This document shows positions 1 to 8,700 of a stretch of DNA of 64,000 bases, piece by piece. The notes under the pieces are model-generated. The model made no database searches. It saw nothing but the letters and a program-made list of their open reading frames with translations, and had not been told where the DNA came from. This DNA is from Deinococcus arcticus. GTDB taxonomy: Bacteria; Deinococcota; Deinococci; Deinococcales; Deinococcaceae. How positions within the stretch are numbered: the first letter of the stretch is position 1; the number at the start of each line of letters is the position of its first letter. The translations under genes were made by a program, and so were the position numbers. The stretch is from positions 186,001-250,000 of the forward strand of contig NZ_PYSV01000002.1 in assembly GCF_003028415.1 (NCBI RefSeq). Direction: 5' to 3'.

Positions 1-50
1 CTGGCAGCGCCAACGGTCAGGGCAAGAGCAAGGGTCAGGATCTTCTTCAT
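1..50 (-). CDS. Exported protein, 5' end only
   Basis: Only the first 16 codons lie in the window; the gene continues beyond base 1. The start is ATG at 48-50, preceded by a strong GGAGG ribosome site. The encoded start (MKKILTLALALTVGAA) is a typical signal-peptide n- and h-region, so the product is exported. A near-consensus promoter lies about 95 bases upstream. Nothing can be said about function. Confidence 0.75.
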   Translation of the reverse strand, partial: MKKILTLALALTVGAA

Positions 51-144
51 GGTGTTCCTCCGGGAGGGGCAAATCTGGAATACGACAACGCGCCGGCGCG
101 GGCCGGGGGGTGATATTCAGAACAACGGTTTTCCAGCGAGGCCA

Positions 145-173
145 ACTATATGGAATGGCCTAGGGTTGGTCAA
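145..173 (-). promoter_or_regulatory. Sigma-70-type promoter for the exported protein gene
   Basis: Read on the minus strand: TTGACC (-35, 168-173), a 17-bp spacer and TATAGT (-10, 145-150). Transcription would start near 138 and leave a leader of roughly 90 nt before the ATG at 50. This is one of the best-spaced -35/-10 pairs in the window. The rest of 174-438 shows no gene. Confidence 0.7.
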
Positions 174-438
174 GGTTTTTCCTGACAATTGCATGGTAGC
201 GCGGATTACGGAAAACGCCGTCCTGGGCTGGAAATTTTGCAAAGCGCGGCCAGCAGCGCAAAAGCAGGCGGCGCTGGCCGCCTGCACGGGCGGCCAGCGC
301 ACCCTCAACCCACCCACTGGCGGGGTTCAGTTGACCCCCACTGTATGGGGACCTGCCTGGACGGGTCGCCCGTCAAGAACCCCGCCCAAACCGCGCTGCC
401 AGATACAGCGACCCGAATCCCAGCCTCCCAAAGACAGT

Positions 439-465
439 CCCCCGCTACGCTGGGCGCAGCGGGGG
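439..465 (-). terminator. Probable terminator downstream of secG
   Basis: Inverted repeat CCCCCGCT (439-446) and AGCGGGGG (458-465) with an 11-nt loop, starting 20 bases past the secG stop. On the minus strand it is followed by only a moderately T-rich stretch. Confidence 0.5.
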
Positions 466-484
466 AAAGAAAGGCAGAGCCGGG

Positions 485-709
485 TCAGCGCGACACGACG
501 CTGATCAGCAGCGCGAGCAGCATAAAAAAGCCGCCCAGCACACTGGTAATGCGAATCAGGCCGCCCTCGACCCCACGGCCGCCCAGCAGTGAACCGCCAG
601 ACGCCATGCTGGCCGACAGCCCCGCCTGCTTGGGCACCTGCAGCAGCACGAAAAACACCAGCGCCATACACACCAGCGCAAACAACACGATAAACAGGTT
701 CAGGATCAT
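485..709 (-). CDS. secG: Preprotein translocase subunit SecG
   Basis: A 74-residue protein with the SecG pattern: a first membrane helix at about residues 3-22, a loop containing LLQVPKQAGLSAS and a glycine-rich GGSLLGGRG segment, then a second helix at about 52-70. SecG is the small auxiliary subunit of the SecYEG channel in the cytoplasmic membrane. Length matches the family. The start ATG (707-709) follows a GAGGT-like ribosome site. It stands alone, with its own hairpin downstream and the 815-1327 gene upstream on the same strand. Confidence 0.9.
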   Translation of the reverse strand: MILNLFIVLFALVCMALVFFVLLQVPKQAGLSASMASGGSLLGGRGVEGGLIRITSVLGGFFMLLALLISVVSR

Positions 710-814
710 AGGGGGACCTCAGCAAAAGGACAGGGCCCGCAGGCCACCGCTCCGTGGCTCCGGTATAGCACGGTCCAGAGTCAAGGGGCACCCGGGCTTC
801 AGCACCCCCAGACC

Positions 815-1327
815 CTACCGCCGCCGGGCCCGGCGGGCCCCATGATCCGGCCGCACGCCGTCGGCCATCAGGTGCAGCCACTGGCTGAGGTAGTACCCCA
901 GCAGCGGGGGCCACAGGGCCTGCAGCGTGAAGGTCTGCGGCCACTGGGGCAGGGTCATGCCGGGCACCAGATACAGCAGCGCGCCCCACACCAGCGCGGC
1001 GATCAGGGCCACATACAGCAGCCGGGTCAGGGGACCCACCAGCCACGTGTGGGACCAGCCCCGGTGGCTGAACAGCATGCCGTAGGGCACCCACAGCACC
1101 CCCAGCACCCCCCAGTGCCGCTTGCTGTCCACCCGGCCCTCGGCCAGATCCAGGTCCGGGGACAGCAGAAAGGTGCCAGCCGCAAAGGCCAGGGTGAACT
1201 GCAGGGCCTGCGCCGGGCTGAGCACCACCAGTTCCTGGCGGGTGGCGATCAGGGCGCCGGCGGCCAGCACGCTGTAGGCCGCAATATTGATGAGGTTATG
1301 CACACGTCCGCTGGGCACGGGCGCCAT
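815..1327 (-). CDS. DUF2227-like putative metal-binding membrane protein
   Basis: 170 residues. It begins MAPVPSGRVHN and carries a scattered set of conserved His/Asp motifs: LSPDLDLAEG, SHRGWSHTW and HLMADG, with three or four hydrophobic segments between them. This is the pattern of the DUF2227 family, annotated as metal-binding and distantly like YdjM-type membrane hydrolases. No reaction is known. The start codon ATG is at 1325-1327. The Arg-rich C-terminus (RRARRR) is cytoplasmic or unstructured. Family assignment is from memory of the motif pattern, so it is moderately sure. Confidence 0.7.
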   Translation of the reverse strand: MAPVPSGRVHNLINIAAYSVLAAGALIATRQELVVLSPAQALQFTLAFAAGTFLLSPDLDLAEGRVDSKRHWGVLGVLWVPYGMLFSHRGWSHTWLVGPLTRLLYVALIAALVWGALLYLVPGMTLPQWPQTFTLQALWPPLLGYYLSQWLHLMADGVRPDHGARRARRR

Positions 1328-1481
1328 TGTGCCAGAAGTGCCCGGGCCCCGCGCAGGCTGCGGCCGCCAGTGGAAGCCAGGAGCAGAGGTTTGGGCCCAG
1401 GGTCAGCAGCAGACAGCGAGCGACGCGCCGGGGGCCAGCACATTGAGAGCTGCGTTCATCTCTGGTCAGAGAACTTCGGGC

Positions 1482-3551
1482 ATGCTGTACGCACCCATGC
1501 CCAAACCCACCACCTGCCTGCCCGGCTTTTTGCTGCTCACGGTTTTGCTGGGGGCCTGCCAGCCGCCGGCACCACAGCCCTTACAGGCCCGCACCGTTGC
1601 CCTGGGACAGGCCACCTCCGTGCGCGTGGACGTGCCGTATGCGGGCCGCTGGCGCGTACAGGAGCGCCCCGAATGGCTGAGCGTTTCGCCCCAGGCCGGC
1701 ACTGGTCCCGTGGCCCTGACCGTCACCATTGACCGCGCGCGCGCCACGCCGCTCAAGGCCAATCTGGCCGAGCTGAGCGCCGAGATCAAGCTGGCGTGGT
1801 CAGCCGGCGAGGGCAGCCGGGAGAAAACCGGCGAGGTGACGTGGCCGGTCACGGCCCGCCAGTTCGAGCTGCGCGGCCGCGTGGTGGCCCCCGCCCAGAC
1901 CCAGGGTAATGACGCCCAGGCCGCGCCCCGCGTGAACCCGGCGCCTGCCCCGGCGGCGCGCGGCGTGATCGTGAAATACCGCGCGGCCGCCGGCCAGACG
2001 GGCGTGCGGGCGCTGCAGGCCGCCGGGGTGAAGGTGAGCAGTGTGCAGGCGCTGGGCGGCACCCTGACCCGCCTGAACGTGAGTGACGTGGACGCGGCCC
2101 TGCGCACCCTGCGCGCCGACCCGCAGGTGGAATACGCGGTCCCCAACGCTCTTCTGCGCGCCCAGGGCACGCTGGCCCAGCCGGTGGTGCCGGGCGATCA
2201 GTACGCGGGGCTGCAGTGGAGCTACGCCCTGGCCGGTTACGCGGCCGTGTGGCGCGACATGGAAGCAGGCAGTTACTCGCGCCCCGTGACCGTGGCGGTC
2301 ATTGACAGCGGCGTGCGCTTTGACCACCCGGACCTGAAAGGCCAGATGTGGGGCCCCGGCGAGGGCGCCCTGGACGTGCTGGACTTTGAGGCGGGCGAGA
2401 AGGCAGGCGATCCCCCCCGCTATGACAACGGCGACGGCGACGGTCCCGACACCGACCCGACCGACGCGGGCGATGCGGGCCGAACCACCGGCAGCCACGG
2501 CACCCACGTAACGGGCATCATCGCCGCGCGCTGGGGCGACCACGGCGCCAGCTGCGAGGGCTGCAGCCCCACCGGGGTGGTGGGCGCCACCTACAAGGCC
2601 AACGTGAAGGTGCTGCCAGTGCGCGTGATTGACAGCCGGGGCGACGCCACCGAGGCCGATGTGGCGCTGGCCATTCGCTACGCCGCTGGCCTGCCGGTGA
2701 CCCTGAAAGGCACGACCTACCGCACCCCGCACGCCGCGCAGGTGATCAACCTGAGCCTGGGGGGCGAACTCAAAGCCGAGGCGGCCCGTCCTCTGTGCGA
2801 GGCCATTGCCGACGCCCGCGCCGCTGGCGCCCTGGTGGTGGCCGCCGCCGGCAACGGCTACGGCACCACGCCCTACTACCCGGCCGCCTGCGAGGGCGCC
2901 GTGGCGGTGGGCAGCGTGACCCTCTCGGGGGCCAGCGCGCCGGTGCGTTCGCCCTTCAGCAACGCCTATCCGCAGGTGCAGCTCTCGGCCCCCGGGGGCG
3001 CCGAGCCCTACAGCGCCAACAGCTTCAACGGCGGCAAGCTCAACGGCTCGGCCTTCCCGGACGCCATCTTCTCCACCGACTGGAATTACAAGGAGAACCG
3101 GCCCATGTACACCGCCCAGGTGGGCACCAGTCAGGCCAGCCCGCAGGTGGCGGCGCTGGCGGCCCTGCTGCTGAGCAAGGGCGTCACCACCGGCGCCGCC
3201 GACACGCTGGCCCGCCTGAACGCCACCGCCACCGACCTGGGCGCCAAGGGCCGCGACGACCTGTTCGGCTTTGGCATGATCAACGCGGCCGCCGCCCTGA
3301 ACGCCCCGGCGGTCAGTAGTGGCCTTGGCCTGAGGCTGCAGCACGCGCGGGGCCAGAGCTTCCAGCCCGCGCTGGACCCGCTGGGGCGCTTCCAGGCGTA
3401 TCTGGCAGACGGCAGCTACGCGGTCATTGGCGGCACCGACCGCGACAGCAATGGCGTGTACGGCGAAACCCACGAGCTGCGTGACGAACGGCAGATCACA
3501 CTGGGCGAGGACACCCCCAGCGCCGACGTGGGCGACCTGAACCCGCGCTAA
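1482..3551 (+). CDS. Secreted S8 (subtilisin-like) serine peptidase lipoprotein
   Basis: A 689-residue protein from ATG 1482 (ATG 1497 is an equally good start). A lipoprotein signal ends in LLGAC, then a prodomain resembling inhibitor I9 (GVIVKYRAAAGQ, then DPQVEYAVPN). The catalytic triad is visible: Asp275 (VAVIDSGV), His339 (GSHGTHVTG) and Ser550 (GTSQASP, with Gln instead of the usual Met). Oxyanion Asn is in AAAGNGYG. A two-cysteine insert (CEGCSP) follows the His motif. The last 70 residues (LADGSYAVIGGTDRD) form a small extra domain. Role: extracellular or surface proteolysis. A perfect hairpin follows the stop. Confidence 0.9.
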   Translation: MLYAPMPKPTTCLPGFLLLTVLLGACQPPAPQPLQARTVALGQATSVRVDVPYAGRWRVQERPEWLSVSPQAGTGPVALTVTIDRARATPLKANLAELSAEIKLAWSAGEGSREKTGEVTWPVTARQFELRGRVVAPAQTQGNDAQAAPRVNPAPAPAARGVIVKYRAAAGQTGVRALQAAGVKVSSVQALGGTLTRLNVSDVDAALRTLRADPQVEYAVPNALLRAQGTLAQPVVPGDQYAGLQWSYALAGYAAVWRDMEAGSYSRPVTVAVIDSGVRFDHPDLKGQMWGPGEGALDVLDFEAGEKAGDPPRYDNGDGDGPDTDPTDAGDAGRTTGSHGTHVTGIIAARWGDHGASCEGCSPTGVVGATYKANVKVLPVRVIDSRGDATEADVALAIRYAAGLPVTLKGTTYRTPHAAQVINLSLGGELKAEAARPLCEAIADARAAGALVVAAAGNGYGTTPYYPAACEGAVAVGSVTLSGASAPVRSPFSNAYPQVQLSAPGGAEPYSANSFNGGKLNGSAFPDAIFSTDWNYKENRPMYTAQVGTSQASPQVAALAALLLSKGVTTGAADTLARLNATATDLGAKGRDDLFGFGMINAAAALNAPAVSSGLGLRLQHARGQSFQPALDPLGRFQAYLADGSYAVIGGTDRDSNGVYGETHELRDERQITLGEDTPSADVGDLNPR

Positions 3552-3563
3552 GAACTGGCGGGC

Positions 3564-3594
3564 GCCGCGCCGTGGGCCTTCCCCACGGCGCGGC
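3564..3594 (+). terminator. Terminator of the S8 peptidase gene
   Basis: Perfect 13-bp stem, GCCGCGCCGTGGG (3564-3576) against CCCACGGCGCGGC (3582-3594), with a 5-nt loop, 12 bases past the stop. T-tail is poor, but stem strength is high. Confidence 0.65.
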
Positions 3595-3617
3595 TTCGTA
3601 TTGGCCTGCGGCTGACA

Positions 3618-3756
3618 AGGGACTCCGGTGAGCCGAAGGCGAGGGATAAGCGGACTCGCAGAGCTGCCTTACAGAGCGCAGACGAGAAGCCACGGGACTC
3701 CGGCGATGGAAAAGCGCCCCTGCGCCCCTTCCAACATGCTTTGGAATCAGGGGAGG
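3618..3756 (+). repeat. Dispersed repeat family 2, copy 1
   Basis: Shares long blocks with 26509-26640 read on the opposite strand: GGTGAGCCGAAGGCGAG, then GACGAGAA, then ACGGGACT followed by CGGCGATGGAAAAGC, then ATGCTTTGGAATCAG. No protein is encoded convincingly. Intergenic, between the S8 peptidase and the reductase gene. Boundaries are estimated from where similarity fades. Confidence 0.7.
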
Positions 3757-3764
3757 CCAGTCTT

Positions 3765-3842
3765 AAGGACGTTGCCCCTCATGGTGCGACTTTGCAGGAC
3801 AGCACCGAACAGTCTCCACGGCCGGTGCAACGTCCTTTTTTT
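3765..3842 (+). terminator. Large inverted repeat with T-run
   Basis: AAGGACGTTGC (3765-3775) is perfectly inverted at 3827-3837, and the second arm runs into seven T (3836-3842). The loop is 51 nt and contains smaller hairpins. It could end transcripts in the + direction or be the end of the adjoining repeat. The remainder of 3843-3908 shows nothing recognisable. Confidence 0.5.
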
Positions 3843-3908
3843 GATACTCGCTCTGCGGCGCCGCTGTTCCAGCCCGCTCGGTTGATCGGGGGCTTGGCAG
3901 CGAGCGAC

Positions 3909-4910
3909 TTAACCCCGCACGTCCACCACAGTGCGCCCCCGCACCCGGCCCGCCAGAATCTCGGGGGCCAGGGCTGGCACCTCGCTCAGGGCGCGTGTCT
4001 GGGTCACCCCGGCCAGCCGGGCGGCGGGCAGGTCACGCGCCAGCCGGGCCCAGGCCGCTTCCCGGCGCGGCACCGGGCAGGTCACGGAATCCACCCCCAG
4101 CAGGTTCACCCCGCGCAGAATCAGGGGAAAGACCGTGGCGCGCAGCTCGCTGCCGCCCGCCAGCCCGCACACCGCCACCGAGCCGTGGGTGCGCGTAGAG
4201 GCGAGGGCGCCGGCCAGGGTGGCGCCGCCCACCGTGTCCACCACCCCGGCCCAGCGCTCCTTTTCCAGCGGGCGGGTCAGGGCCGGCAGTTCGTCGCGGT
4301 GAATCACCCGCGCGGCCCCCAGCCCCTGCAGATAGGCGGTCTCCTCCATCCGCCCTGTGCTGGCTGTCACGGTCTGGCCCGCCGCCGCCAGCAGGGCCAC
4401 CGCCAGGCTGCCCACGCCGCCTGCCGCGCCGGTCACCAGCACCTCACCGTCCCCGGGGGTGAGACCGTGGTCTTCCAGCGCCAGCACCGCCAGCATGGCT
4501 GTGAAGCCGGCCGTGCCCACACTCATGGCCCAGTGGGCATCGGTGCCGGGGGGCAGGGCCACGGCCCACTCCGGCTGCACGCGGGCCAGTTCGGCATAGC
4601 CGCCGTCCTGCCGCTCGCCAATGCCCCAGCCCGTCACCACCACGCCGCTGCCGGGCGCCCAGCGGCCAGAGCGGTCTTGCAGCACCGTACCTGCCAGATC
4701 AATGCCGGGCGTCATGGGATAGGCGCGCAGCACACCGGGGCGGCCCAGCACCGCCAGCCCGTCTTTGTAATTCAGGCTGGAGTGGCTGACCTCAATCAGC
4801 AGGTCGCCCCCCGGCAGGGCCGCCGTGGGCAGGGTCTGGAACTCGGCGCGGGGGCCCTGATCGTCTTGCACGACACGCAGGGCGCGGTAGGTCGGGGGCA
4901 GCGCGGACAT
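3909..4910 (-). CDS. acuI: YhdH/AcuI-type quinone/acrylyl-CoA reductase (MDR family)
   Basis: 333 residues of the medium-chain dehydrogenase/reductase fold without zinc. Visible are the N-terminal GroES-like half (SHSSLNYKDGLAVLGRPGV, PGIDLAGTV), the nucleotide-binding motif GAAGGVGSLAVALL and the C-terminal CGLAGG and GVDSV segments typical of the YhdH/YhfP subfamily. Members reduce acrylyl-CoA or quinone-like enones with NADPH in the cytoplasm. The SLNYKDG motif is diagnostic of this clade. The start ATG is at 4908-4910. It stands alone; its physiological substrate here is not shown by context. Confidence 0.85.
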   Translation of the reverse strand: MSALPPTYRALRVVQDDQGPRAEFQTLPTAALPGGDLLIEVSHSSLNYKDGLAVLGRPGVLRAYPMTPGIDLAGTVLQDRSGRWAPGSGVVVTGWGIGERQDGGYAELARVQPEWAVALPPGTDAHWAMSVGTAGFTAMLAVLALEDHGLTPGDGEVLVTGAAGGVGSLAVALLAAAGQTVTASTGRMEETAYLQGLGAARVIHRDELPALTRPLEKERWAGVVDTVGGATLAGALASTRTHGSVAVCGLAGGSELRATVFPLILRGVNLLGVDSVTCPVPRREAAWARLARDLPAARLAGVTQTRALSEVPALAPEILAGRVRGRTVVDVRG

Positions 4911-5087
4911 GGCGGCAGGCTAGCGTGCCCCGGCAGTGCTCATCATCCGTTCAGGACAGCAGTCCCGTTCCCGGGCCTGTGTTAGACTCCCCCCTGCATA
5001 TGGAGCCTCCCAGTTCCGGCTCTTCCACCGCGCCCAGTGACGACCGCCAGGGGGCGGCGTTTTTGCTAGGCCCCACCCCACCGATCA

Positions 5088-5165
5088 CCGACGCCCCGCC
5101 TCTGTGCGCCGGGGCGGGCAGCATGTGCCTTGCGGATGATCGGGACGCGACGATGGAGCGCGTCC
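5088..5165 (+). promoter_or_regulatory. Structured leader with the ribosome site in a hairpin loop
   Basis: Two hairpins precede the CNNM/CorC gene. The first pairs CGCCCCG with CGGGGCG (near 5090-5115). The second pairs GGACGCG (5143-5149) with CGCGTCC (5159-5165), and its loop holds the only ribosome-binding-like sequence (GATGGAG, 5152-5158), 11 nt before the ATG. A further GC hairpin followed by five T lies at 5044-5064. The arrangement suggests translation control, but it matches no riboswitch class I could recognise. Confidence 0.45.
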
Positions 5166-5169
5166 ATTC

Positions 5170-6496
5170 ATGAATGACCTGTTTGGTGTTCTTGCCCTGT
5201 TTTTCCTGGTGCTGATGAACGGCTTTTTTGTGGCGGCCGAGTTCGCTCTGGTCAGCGTGCGCCGCACGCGCATTGACCAGCTGGCCGAGGAAGGCAACGC
5301 GACCGCGCGTGTCACGCAACGCGCGCTGCAAAACCTCGACCTGTACATTGCCGCGACCCAGTTGGGCATCACCATGGCCAGTCTGGCCATTGGTTTCGTG
5401 GCCGAGCCAGCCATTGAGCACCTGATTGAGCCGCTGTTTCCCGAGGGACAATTCACGGAAGGGCAGATCAAGGCCATCTCCTTTGGCGTGGCTTTTGCCA
5501 TCAGCACCGTGCTGCACATCGTCTTTGGCGAGCTGGCCCCGAAAACCTGGGCCCTGCAGCGCAGCGAGCAGGTGAGCCTGATCGTTACGCGTCCACTGCT
5601 GATTTTCACCACCATCTTCAAGGGGGTCATCAAGGGCCTGAACGCCATGGGCAACGGCGTGGTGCGCCTGTTTGGCCTGCGCGGGGTCTCGGGGCACCAC
5701 ACCGCCTATTCCGAAGAGGAAATCCGCATGATCGTCAGCGCCTCCAGCCAGGAAGGCGTGCTGGAAGACGACGAGAAGGAACTGGTCTACAACGTCTTTG
5801 ACCTCTCGGACACCACGGTGCGCGAGGTCATGACGCCGCGTATCGAGATGGTGCTGGCCGACAGCGCCGCGCCCCTGCGCCGGCTGCTGGACATGCACGC
5901 TGAACATGGTTACTCGCGCATTCCGGTGTTTCAGGACACGCCCGACAACATCGTGGGCGTGGTGCACACCAGCGACGTGCTGGCCCACCTGGACGCCCTG
6001 GACCACACCCTGATTGCCGACATCATGCGCCCGGTGTTCTTTGTGCCTGAAGGCATGAAGATCAAGGATCTGCTGGCCAAGATGCGCGACAAGAAAAGCC
6101 ACCTGAGCATCGTGGTGGACGAGTTCGGCGGCACCTCGGGGCTGGTGACGCTGGAAGACGCCCTGGAAGAGATCGTGGGCGAGATCTACGACGAAACCGA
6201 TGAGGAAGAGGTGCCCATGATTGAGGTGATTGGCGAGGGCATGTACCTCATGGACGCCAGCCTGACCGTGGGCGAGGTGGAGGAGCGGCTGGGCAGCAAC
6301 ATCGAAGACGGCGAGGGCGAATTTGATACCCTGAGCGGCTTCATGACGAGCCACTTCGGCGATATTCCTGAAGCGGGCCAGCATTTCACCCACAACGGCT
6401 GGACCTTCACCGTAGAGGCCGCCGACCAGCGCCGCGTGACCCGCGTGCGGGTGGAGCGCGCCCTGAACCCCGATCCCCTGGACAGCGAGAGTGGCC

Positions 6497-6504
<8 letters not shown>
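5170..6504 (+). CDS. CNNM/DUF21-CBS-CorC family membrane protein (hemolysin C family)
   Basis: 444 residues. The N-terminal DUF21/CNNM membrane domain covers about residues 1-190 (MNGFFVAAEFALVSVRR, GITMASLAIG, HIVFGELAPKTWAL). A tandem CBS pair covers about 205-335 (VMTPRIEMV, RIPVF, VVHTSDVL, FGGTSGLVTLEDALEEI) and a CorC/HlyC domain lies at about 350-435. Relatives move or sense Mg2+ or other divalent ions. The gene has a structured leader and overlaps cdd by 8 nt, so the two are probably co-transcribed. Substrate is not known. Confidence 0.88.
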
Positions 6505-6934
<430 letters not shown>

Positions 6935-7127
6935 CCCTGCAGCGGCGGTGTCTGGGGCGGCCTGCGGGTCGCCCCTTGCTGTCTTTCCACCTGGGAGCGC
7001 CGCGCTGCTTTCTTCCCACGGTTTCCCCTGGCCTTGAACCAGCCCAGAGGGTGGCCGCCGTGAGAGGTTTGCAAGGCGAGGCGCGCTAGCGTGGCGCTCA
7101 GTTGCCCCTGCTGGCCAACGGCCCCCC

Positions 7128-8651
7128 ATGACCCAGTACACCCTGACCCCGGACCTGTTGCCCACGCTGCTGGCGCTGGCGGTGACCCTGCTGATGGCCG
7201 GCAACACCCTGCAGCGGACCACGTACGCCCTGCAGCGGGCGTTTCTGGGCGTGCTGCTGGCCACCTGCGTGTGGCTGGGCGCCGACGTGCTGTCGCTTTC
7301 GGCCAGTGACGCGCAGGCGCGCTGGGACTGGGGGCTGGCGCAGTTTCTGGGCATTCTGACCATTCCGGTGGCGTGGCTGGCCCTGGTGGGCCGTCACCTG
7401 CGCCCGGTGCCCGAGCCGATGCCCTGGCCCCGGCTGCTGGCCCTGCTGGCCGCGCCCCTGCTGACCCTGGTTCTGATTGGAACCAACAGCGCGCATCAGC
7501 TGATCTGGCAGTACCCGGCGGGCACGGTGCCGGCGTGGGGACAGGTGGAGCGCACACCGCTGTACTGGCTGCTGATCGTGATCTATCCCAATGCGCTGCT
7601 GGTGTGGGGGGCCGGGCAACTGCTGCCTGCATGGCGCGCTGGGCGGGGCGCCGAGCGGCACCAGATCACCCTGTTGCTGCTGGCCGCCGTGGTGCCCACC
7701 GTGGCCAATACCGCCTATCTGCTGGGGGTGCCGGTGCTGCCGGGCGGCGCCACCCCCGCGCCGGTGTTCTTCGCGCTGTGTCTGGTGCCGGTGGCCTGGG
7801 GCATGATGCGTTACGGTCTGCTGCGGGTGGCGCCGCTGGCCCACCGACAGGTGGTAGAGCAGCTGGCCGACGCGGTGTTCGTGCTGGACGCCCGGGGCCG
7901 CATTCTGGAGGTCAATGAACGCGCCGCGCGGCTGGCAGGGCGACCGGCGCCGGCGCTGCGCGGCGTGCAGATGGGCGACGTGTTTCAGAGCTGGCCCCAG
8001 GTGGCCGAGGACCGCCCGGTGGAGTGGCGCCCCGGGCGCGAGGTCTGGGAGCTGCGGCTGTCCACCGTGCGCAACGCGCGGGGCAACGCCCTGGGGCAGG
8101 CGGTGGTGGCCCGCGACGTCACCGAGCGCGCCCAGGAACACGCCCGGGTGCAGCGGCTGGCCAGCGAGGACACCCTGACCGGCCTGGGCAACCGCCGCGC
8201 CTTTGAAACGGACCTGGCCCGTGAAACCGCGCGGGCCGGGCGCCACGGCCTGCCCCTGGCGGTGGCCATGATTGACCTGGACGGCCTGAAAGGAGTGAAC
8301 GACCGCCACGGCCACGCTGCCGGCGACGCGCTGCTCTCGGCGTTTGGGCGGGCGCTGCCCGGGGCCTTTCGCCCGGAAGACCGCGCCTACCGGCTGGGCG
8401 GCGACGAATTTGCCCTGCTGCTGACCCACAGCGCCGCCGGGGGCGAAGGGGCCATTCACGACCGCCTGGGGCGCATTGTGCAGGCCGTGCGCGCGCAGGG
8501 CTTTCCCGACATAGGCGCCAGTGTGGGCGTGGCCTATTTTCCCCATGAAGGCGCCGGCGCCGCCCTGGTGAACCTGGCCGACGAGCGCATGTACGTCCAG
8601 AAAGCGCAGCACCGGGCCGCTCGAAGCCGGACCAAGGATCAGGTGCCATAA
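7128..8651 (+). CDS. Membrane diguanylate cyclase (7TM-PAS-GGDEF)
   Basis: 507 residues. Residues 1-230 form about seven hydrophobic helices like the N-terminal sensor of 7TM histidine kinases. Residues 240-340 look like a PAS domain (QLADAVFVLDARGRILEVN). Residues 345-500 are a GGDEF domain with DTLTGLGNRRAF, IDLDGLKGVNDRHGHAAGD and the intact active site RLGGDEF (GGDEF at 424-428). No RxxD inhibitory site is evident. It should make cyclic-di-GMP at the membrane in response to an unknown signal. The 193 bases upstream show only a weak promoter-like stretch. Confidence 0.9.
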   Translation: MTQYTLTPDLLPTLLALAVTLLMAGNTLQRTTYALQRAFLGVLLATCVWLGADVLSLSASDAQARWDWGLAQFLGILTIPVAWLALVGRHLRPVPEPMPWPRLLALLAAPLLTLVLIGTNSAHQLIWQYPAGTVPAWGQVERTPLYWLLIVIYPNALLVWGAGQLLPAWRAGRGAERHQITLLLLAAVVPTVANTAYLLGVPVLPGGATPAPVFFALCLVPVAWGMMRYGLLRVAPLAHRQVVEQLADAVFVLDARGRILEVNERAARLAGRPAPALRGVQMGDVFQSWPQVAEDRPVEWRPGREVWELRLSTVRNARGNALGQAVVARDVTERAQEHARVQRLASEDTLTGLGNRRAFETDLARETARAGRHGLPLAVAMIDLDGLKGVNDRHGHAAGDALLSAFGRALPGAFRPEDRAYRLGGDEFALLLTHSAAGGEGAIHDRLGRIVQAVRAQGFPDIGASVGVAYFPHEGAGAALVNLADERMYVQKAQHRAARSRTKDQVP

Positions 8652-8654
8652 CGT

Positions 8655-8700
8655 GCTGAGGGCCGGCAGCCGGGATACAGAGCGGAAGCGCGCCCTCAGC
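8655..8700. terminator. Bidirectional hairpin between convergent genes
   Basis: GCTGAGGGC (8655-8663) is perfectly inverted at 8692-8700 with a 28-nt loop. It lies immediately after the cyclase stop and overlaps the stop codon of the convergent lipoprotein gene. Confidence 0.45.

Noticed and set aside
1800..3473. Long minus-strand open frame (557 codons) opposite the S8 peptidase; similar long frames at 50164-52365, 17777-19126, 27698-29575 and 32022-34628
   Set aside because: These are GC-skew shadows of well-supported genes: His/Gly/Gln/Arg-rich translations with no motifs or ribosome sites.
3780..3880. Third copy of a repeat shared with 40197-40260 (CGGTGCAACGT and CTCGCTC)
   Set aside because: Only two short words match in the same order; not enough to call a family.
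4978..5060. Possible Mg2+ M-box riboswitch before the CNNM/CorC gene (GTTAG and GGAGCC words)
   Set aside because: Conserved M-box blocks do not align in order, and the words are too short to support the class.
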